This document shows positions 57,130 to 64,000 of a DNA stretch of 64,000 bases, one piece after another (the first letter of the stretch is position 1; each line of letters starts with the position of its first letter). A model generated the notes under the pieces. The model was not told where the DNA came from. It searched no databases and worked only from the letters and a program-made list of their open reading frames with translations. The position numbers were made by a program, and so were the translations under genes. This DNA comes from Wuchereria bancrofti (taxonomy: Eukaryota > Nematoda > Chromadorea > Rhabditida > Onchocercidae): the NCBI GenBank assembly GCA_005281725.1, contig SSBO01000001.1, positions 7,840,801-7,904,800 on the forward strand, given 5' to 3'.

Positions 57130-58819
57130 AATATCGGAGCAGTATGCAAATTTTTCGTCTCTTTTCAATAATTTTTTTCCTGTCAATAAGGAATGAGGTT
57201 TTTTTCCTTTTTTTTTGAAGTACCCTTCGATTGTCTTTTTTCTTAAATTTGTAGCTATATCAAATCTTTTGGTATTACTAAAGTGTGGAAATAATCCAAG
57301 AGGTCATAGGTCACATATATGATAGTGCACAATATTGGTAGTAATGGTAGTTTTGTTCACGATAACATATGAAATTATTTAAGAATGTTTAATTAATCGG
57401 AAGAAAAAAGTGAGAGAACGTTCACATGCATACGCTCACGTTACACTTTATTCAATTAAAATACTGCAAAAGGCACACCGTAGCGTTACGTGAGCGCAAC
57501 GTAATCAAAGAGTAACTTCGTGTGTGAGACAGAAAAAAAGACGCATTGAAACCAATTGTGGCATGAAAATTATAGTTTTCAGCTAGGTTCCGGAATGGTT
57601 GTCTGATTCAGCAAAAAATGGTATTCCGAATGAAATAAAGCCATCACTTCATACTTATTCTTTTATGTATTTTCAGTTTATCTGTAAATATAAAATACGA
57701 CTTTTTTTCCTTTTTTTAAATCTTCTAATACATAAAATCTTCCTTTTTCTAAAATGTAGGACTTAAAAAAAGAAATAGATGGAAATAAAAACAATAATTC
57801 TGGGAAGCGGCGAATTGTTGGGTCTGTTTGGAGTCTATTAGCTTATTTTCCAGAAAAAAAACCTGGAAAAAGTGTAGGGTAACAGAGATAATTTATCAAT
57901 ATTAGAAGTAAAAATTTATTTGAAGACGTAAATACAGTGCAGTGAATTTATAAATATATGTATAATTCATTACAAAAAAGAAATATTCAGCAATTTCAGT
58001 GGAAATTTACGTGCAAGTTTTTTTTTTTTTGTGAAGATTTAACTTATCAGAGAAGTATACGTATACGTAAATTTAACGTAAAAGATATGCGATATACAGA
58101 TATATGGTCGAATAAATAAATGAGAAATTTACAGAAATGTAGGAAAGATATAATAATAATATGTTTCATATTAGTTTACACTTCAAATATCAGTCTTTTC
58201 TATCCTTTGGTCAGTTTTTTTTTTTGAATAATTTACCATTTTTATGTAAATTTTGCCTTTCACATTCATATTTCAAAGTGTAATTTAACAGTGTAATAGG
58301 GCAGTTTTAAATGATGCAAATAAGAGAAATTAGATGAAGTGCAGTTTTACATAAAAACTAGATTTCCATTCCTTTTTATGTCCTTTAACTTTTTTGTAAA
58401 TTGATGAATTAGGAAAGTTATGCACGCATAATAGAATTTTATTTGCGTTTACATCAAATTTCAACCATATACATACGGTTATTTCGAGTGTATATGGTTC
58501 GGTCATTTAGTATTTTTTTTTCAGCTCTATTTCTATTAATGTTTGCTAATAGCTAATAGAATCCAAAACATTCATCGCAAATTGATGTTTCCATATTAAT
58601 TGGGAAATGAAGTATTATGATATAAAATATAGTAATATATTACTTGGAGGTATGCTTTTTGAAATATCGTTTCATACAATATGTCAGATTTTTCCAAAGA
58701 ATTTCTTACATATACCTTTATATCTGTGATTTATTACTGCAAAATAGGCATACGCTGTTTATGCTTATTTCTTTTTTTTTTTTGACGTGTGCTGAACTCA
58801 AACTTTCAAAACTTGTAGA

Positions 58820-61800
58820 ATGCCAAATCCGGCATTGCAATTTAACCAGACGGAATTGTTACAAAAAGCCGAACAAAGTTTGCATGCTATTGACATAATT
58901 GGAAGAAAATTAATTATTGGACGTTCAACATGCCGAAATCCTGGTTCCGAGCTTATTTTAATACAACTTGAGGTTTTTTTTTCGTTAATATCATTGTTGC
59001 TATAGAATATATTTGCCATCTTTTTTTGGAATGACATTTTTTTTTTCATATTGAAATAAACAATTTCTGGCAAGTCATGATTATAAAAATCACCAAGTAA
59101 ATTAGCAAATTTTCGATTTTTGTTAGCTTAATTTTTAATAAGATATTGACAAGAGATATTTTGATAAGGAATAGAATTACAGTTTTAGATGTGGAATTTG
59201 TTACGTCACGATCTATGCTTGATAGAGCGTATATGAAAGTAAATGTTAATAATGAGAAATGAATACGGTTTATTTGGATATTGGTTTTCATATTTGCAGA
59301 AAATTCAGACATTTACATATTGAAAATGTTCAAAAATGTGAAAATAATGCATTTCAGGCAAAATTAATTCGACATGCTTCACAAGTATGTTATTTAAATC
59401 AGCGTTATCGGGGTACGAAATATCCATCTCTTAATGAATGGTTAACATACGTTAATCTGTTACCAACCGAAATTGTTGCTGTTCTAAAATGCTTACAAAC
59501 ATTTTGTGTATTAATTACTATGAACGACAAAGAGGTAGCGAAAATTCATCGTTTTATTATTTTTTTTTTTTTTGAGAAATAACTTCAAAGAAGATAGCGT
59601 ATGTGATGTTAGCCATTAAATGCTGTATTGGAATTACTTTTGTGATTAAATCTGTTTCAAGTTTCCGATGAATCTTCACAGTTTCAGTTTTTTTTTTTTG
59701 TGCGAGATTAATGTTTTGTCATTTTATTAAACGCAAATTGAGATTTTTGCAATTCATCTTGTCATGTACATTCCTAAATGAAACTGATTAATGGATTGTG
59801 ATTGTTATATGATTTACAAATAAATGAATGAGTAGAGACATTTCACCATTTTTTCATTAAATTTAGTTTCGATTATTTCGCTGTCAAATTACTGCAGTCA
59901 CTATTTCAGTATATTTATTGTTAATTGCAGCTTTTGGATATCTGCGAAAAACTTCGATTCACATCAGATGGCCGTCGTAGATTGCGCAAATCATCGTATT
60001 CATTGCGAAGTTATATTTCAAAATGGAAAGGTTACTTGCTGGAATTTATTGATGTTTAAATATGATTTATTTAGTATATATATTTTTTTCGTTTTAGAAA
60101 TATTTTACCTTGGGCTATTGGTTTGTTTAAAACCTTGAAAATTACGCGCTTATAATTTAGGATATTCCTATGTATAATTATTTCATTTTGTTTGTTTTCA
60201 TAGTAAACGCTTAAAGAATTTTAGGTATCATATCCTCGAAAAAATTGTATAACTGTTCGGTCGTTATATGCTTCTTCAAATTGTTTAATTTAAAAGTGAT
60301 GAGGTTTTCTTATTCATCATCACGATTTTTTTTTTCTATCAATAAGATGGTAGAATAGTTTACATGTGCATAAAGATGATGGTTTTGTATTTCAGTCTTT
60401 GATATTCACTGTTTTGGACAGTGTGCATGCGAAATGACATAAATCGTCATTCGTTTGCCTATAGCTGTTAAATTAAAAGCATTGATAAGTTGCGATATTG
60501 CAGATGTTGATTGATTTGTTAGGAATAATTGCTACTAATGTTTAATGTTTATAGGCGAAGGATATGAACCAGTCCGATCATTTAGCGACAGGGATTTATG
60601 CTGGATGAGTTTCGATCATTTAACTCCGAGTGACAGTAGGCCGTTTCGATATGAAAACACTGCGGAATCGAGTGCCAGCGATTCTGGCTCAGGTTTCGAT
60701 GATACTACATTTTTGTTTCCATTTTTCCAGTATGTGGTCTACGATCGATATTTTGTTTTTAGATCTTTTTAATTGTTCAGTTTTTCAGGTGTGGGATCAA
60801 ATCTGTCACAGTCATCACTTCCAACAACGACGCCACCAGCTAGCCCAAGTGTTACGATAATCAATACGACACTTTCTAATACGCTTAATGTTTTTCCAAG
60901 GTTGATGCAGTGCTCTGTTTTAGGTTTCTGTAAATTAGGACTAGTAGTTATGCACCGTGATAGAAAGTCTATATCTTGAAATGCTTTCTACCTGGTCATA
61001 CGATACTAAGCCTACCAATTAAGTAATTACGCCATGTCTTCATGGCATTTAATTTGTGCTTCAGTGTTTGAAATTTTATTTCTTATTCGCTTTCGTTGCT
61101 TGGGTTTTTTTGAAAAAATTATGTATTAATAGGAGTGTTGGCGAAAAAACATCAGTTTCCAATCGTCTATCGACGACGAATTTAGTGACGGATGGCCTAA
61201 TGCGTTCACATTCCCATGAATCAAATCTTCAATATACCGTTAACAGTAGAGGAAATGGATTAACAAGGTACATAAAGTTCTATATACAAAATTCAAAAAA
61301 CCTTAGTATTAATGCTTTAAAACCATGAGAAATGCTAGACACTAGATCGTAACTCTGTCATCATTTCATGCCGTAATGTCCAGTAGTAACATACTATTTT
61401 AATTAACATGTTTAATCTGTAACAAATAACTAATGATAAACTTTCATCTTTTATGATTTAAGATTAACTATTTCCAATGTATCACGTCTAAGTAGGAAAG
61501 TGTACAAAGTCAATATTTATTTGGACCTTAAATCTTCACCTAATGCAAAATAAGTAGGCATGATTTTAATCATTGTATATAATTGATAGTAATGTTATTG
61601 TTTTTTTAGTTCACGTTCAATTAATGATTGTTTGTCGGTAGTGGATCGTGGGGCGACTTTAAGTCCATCATCTTCGCATTTAAATTATATGAGCCAAGTA
61701 GCAAGTAAGTTGGTTTTTTTTTAATTGCATTATAAAATTTGAAGATTTCGAAATTCCTAATTATGTTAAGGCCACAAGACAAGAATCATGTTAATATTCA

Positions 61801-64000
61801 TAGATACAATGCCTCGAACACCAAAAACTGCTCGTGCCAAGCACTCTATCCCTCATCAGTGGCATCGACGAAAAGGTTTTCGTATTTCTACTGAAAATTG
61901 TCACTTCTGTCAACGACAATTAAATTTTTTCAGCGAATATGAGAAATGTAAATCGTGCAAGTAAGTTTGTGATCGAAATTTCATTACTATAAAAAAATTT
62001 ATGAAGTCTTAAAGCATACTCTCTCTTTTCGCTGTATTTGATCATAAATGATCTTATCATCTTCGAGATTAGGATTGTGTATATTGTAATATTTGTCATT
62101 TGGAAAAAGTAGGAAACGAAAAACATGAAAATGCGGACTATTATAGGTGGAAAGTACATTCGCACTGTAAAGAGAAGATTGGTGATTCATGCGGCCTTAC
62201 TCCTGCTTATCTCAAACAGGCACTAAAAGAAATGTTCATGAAAGACATTGGAAATGTGAGTTTACCTCGGAAATATTGCACATATTAGTGGGAATATTCC
62301 ACAATGTTAATTTTTTTAATTTTTTTTTCTGAAATGTTAATTTTTTTTTTACGTTGTTAATTTTTCTGAAATGTTGCTTTTCAGTTTAGGACATTTTGGA
62401 TTCTTTCATAATTTATTGCCTGTGTTTGATATCAAAATGTTCGTAAATTCTTTCTGTGCGCAACTTCTCCCAAGTTTCTGGGATTAAATCTACATTTTAT
62501 AATCTTCAACACTTTGCAGGATGGTTGGACACCGTCGGAATATAACGTTTCATCACATCAAACGTTTCCTTTCGATCCCATGGATAGTTCATCAAGTGCA
62601 AATAGTTCAGCACCTTCAACACCGGCTTTCCCGGCTATATATTCTGGTAGTTTATTTACTATCTATCTACATGATATGACGTTGTAAAGTCTGTAATGGT
62701 AGGTGGAATAGTGTCATAGTACGTTTTATTGTGATTTTGCTGGCAATTTATTTACTTTCTACTTCTTTTTTCATGCTAGTTTAAGATTTGCGAAGTTTTA
62801 AGAAATTATAAATTGTTGCAGCTGTCCTTCCAACATCAAGTCCACTCTTGTTGCCATCAGCACCTCCTTCATCGTATAGAAGCAACTTTGACTTTCCGGA
62901 AGCGGTTCCTGAAGTGCCTGATATTGTTGTAGAAGGTGGCTGCAGGTAAATTATGAGTAACCGTAATTTTTTATTGCTGAAGTATTTTATTTCAGAACTA
63001 CGAAATTTCTTTGCTGGTAGAAAACAGTATAATTTTCAGATTATTTTTTAGAAAAATCAAAACTTCACACAAATTTGCCTAAATTTCGCAAATGATATTC
63101 TTCATTTTATATTGTACAAATCAATAAACACTTTATATAAAATTTAATGAAGTCTCAAATTCTTATAGTTGTTGTCTATTTTTGTACAAATTAATATACT
63201 ACTGTCATTCTCCATGACAAGAAGAATGAAACAGAAATGTAAGATTTTGAAAATTCTGTAATGTATTTTCTTCTGCATAAAATTAATTTGTGTTGCGTGT
63301 TTCAGTGAACAGCATCGTTTAATTTCATCACAAGGCTCAGATTGTACAGTAAATTCCACTAGTACCATTGTTTTTGGTGGTTCAGAAGGTTCCGAAAGCA
63401 CTTTATTTATTGAATCGATGGGCAGCAGTAGCGGCAGTTTTGATAATAGGGTTAGATCTCACTGTTTTAGTTCTTATCACTTCAATTGTGTAAGATAATT
63501 TCATGCAATATGAATTAAGAATTTGATGCCATTTTCAGGAAGACCTAGATAGTTTAAAGTTAAGTCCCCGTTCCGGTTGTTCATTGAATCGAGATAGATG
63601 GAGCAATGGGACGATTAGGGTACCAAATAGCTGGAACGACTTCACTATTCCGTTCAGTCAAATCGAATTCAAGAAACAAAGTTTGATTGGAAAAGGGCGT
63701 TTTGGGGAGGTACTTGATTAGTGCTGTTTTTTCTTTTTTTTTTCAGAGTAAATTAAATTGCCAACATCGATAATGCACTTAATTCTTCATTCTTACAACA
63801 TGATCAATTTTATATTTGTCGGAATAATTAGAATGCTTGTTCAGATATGACATATGCTGGCTTCCCTATAAGACCGGATTTTGATTAAAGAAAATGTATG
63901 CTTTATTTTATTATAAGTATGAGTAATTTATTGTTTTTTAGGTGCACAAAGCGAATTGGTATGGTGATGTAGCAGTAAAATTGCTGAATATGGATCACGT
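58820..64000 (+). CDS. ksr: KSR (kinase suppressor of Ras), 3' end outside the window
   Basis: Fourteen exons read (58820-58972, 59358-59534, 59931-60030, 60555-60692, 60789-60900, 61133-61267, 61610-61704, 61804-61960, 62147-62255, 62520-62646, 62822-62945, 63306-63450, 63539-63709, 63942-end), about 600 residues. The N-terminal CA1 region (about 5-130) is followed by Ser/Pro-rich linkers with a SHSHES motif, then a C1 zinc finger (321-371: H, CHFC, CKSC, HSHC and a final Cys, all ligands present), a Ser-rich segment, a NFDFPEAVPEVP block, and the kinase start (GKGRFGEV, VAVK with Lys594). KSR scaffolds Raf, MEK and ERK at the plasma membrane. The nucleotide-binding lysine is kept, whereas mammalian KSRs carry arginine. 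ATG 58820 follows a CTTGTAG acceptor by one base, fitting spliced-leader addition. Most of the kinase domain lies beyond the window. Confidence 0.92.

Noticed and set aside
58798..59312. Two minus-strand frames of 88-91 codons opposite the KSR start
   Set aside because: Antisense to KSR exon 1 and its intron; no homology.

Overview
The window looks like nuclear DNA of a nematode, most likely a clade III (spirurid/filarial) worm. It is very AT-rich, its genes are cut into many small exons, introns mostly end in TTTCAG- or TTTTAG-like acceptors, and the gene content is metazoan (serotonin transporter, KSR, Hsp110, INO80/NSL-type zinc protein, DNTTIP1) together with families typical of nematodes (TPM-domain membrane protein, lustrin/Kunitz secreted protein, small SH2-kinase). 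The species assignment is inference; no marker gene is present.

Layout: nine protein-coding genes were rebuilt exon by exon. (1) + strand, about 470-7788, INO80D/KANSL2-like chromatin protein with two zinc modules. (2) + strand, 10378-13114, DHHC palmitoyltransferase, with extra copies of its cysteine-rich exon in its introns. (3) - strand, 16177-19100, TPM-domain single-pass membrane protein. (4) + strand, 24459-25455, small secreted lustrin plus degenerate Kunitz protein. (5) + strand, 28940-32665, DNTTIP1 homologue. (6) + strand, 33902-38904, SH2 plus tyrosine kinase of the Fes/Fer type. (7) + strand, 40894-48456, serotonin-type SLC6 transporter (mod-5/SERT-like). (8) - strand, 49433-54948, Hsp110. 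(9) + strand, 58820 to beyond the window end, KSR.

The genes do not form an operon or an obvious shared pathway. Pairs 2/3 and 7/8 are convergent and 8/9 are divergent. Long AT-rich spacers lie between them, with microsatellites, diverged repeats and one assembly scar (an N flanked by an exact 174-bp duplication).

The most interesting observations concern gene structure. Three exons whose position is fixed by protein conservation and reading phase (one in the kinase, two in the transporter) lack a usable AG acceptor, while every other intron I could place ends in AG. The DHHC gene carries an in-phase alternative copy of its zinc-binding exon with intact splice signals. Upstream of Hsp110, two perfect three-unit heat-shock elements flank a polypurine tract. 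I saw no tRNA, rRNA, CRISPR array, transposon coding region or prokaryotic system.
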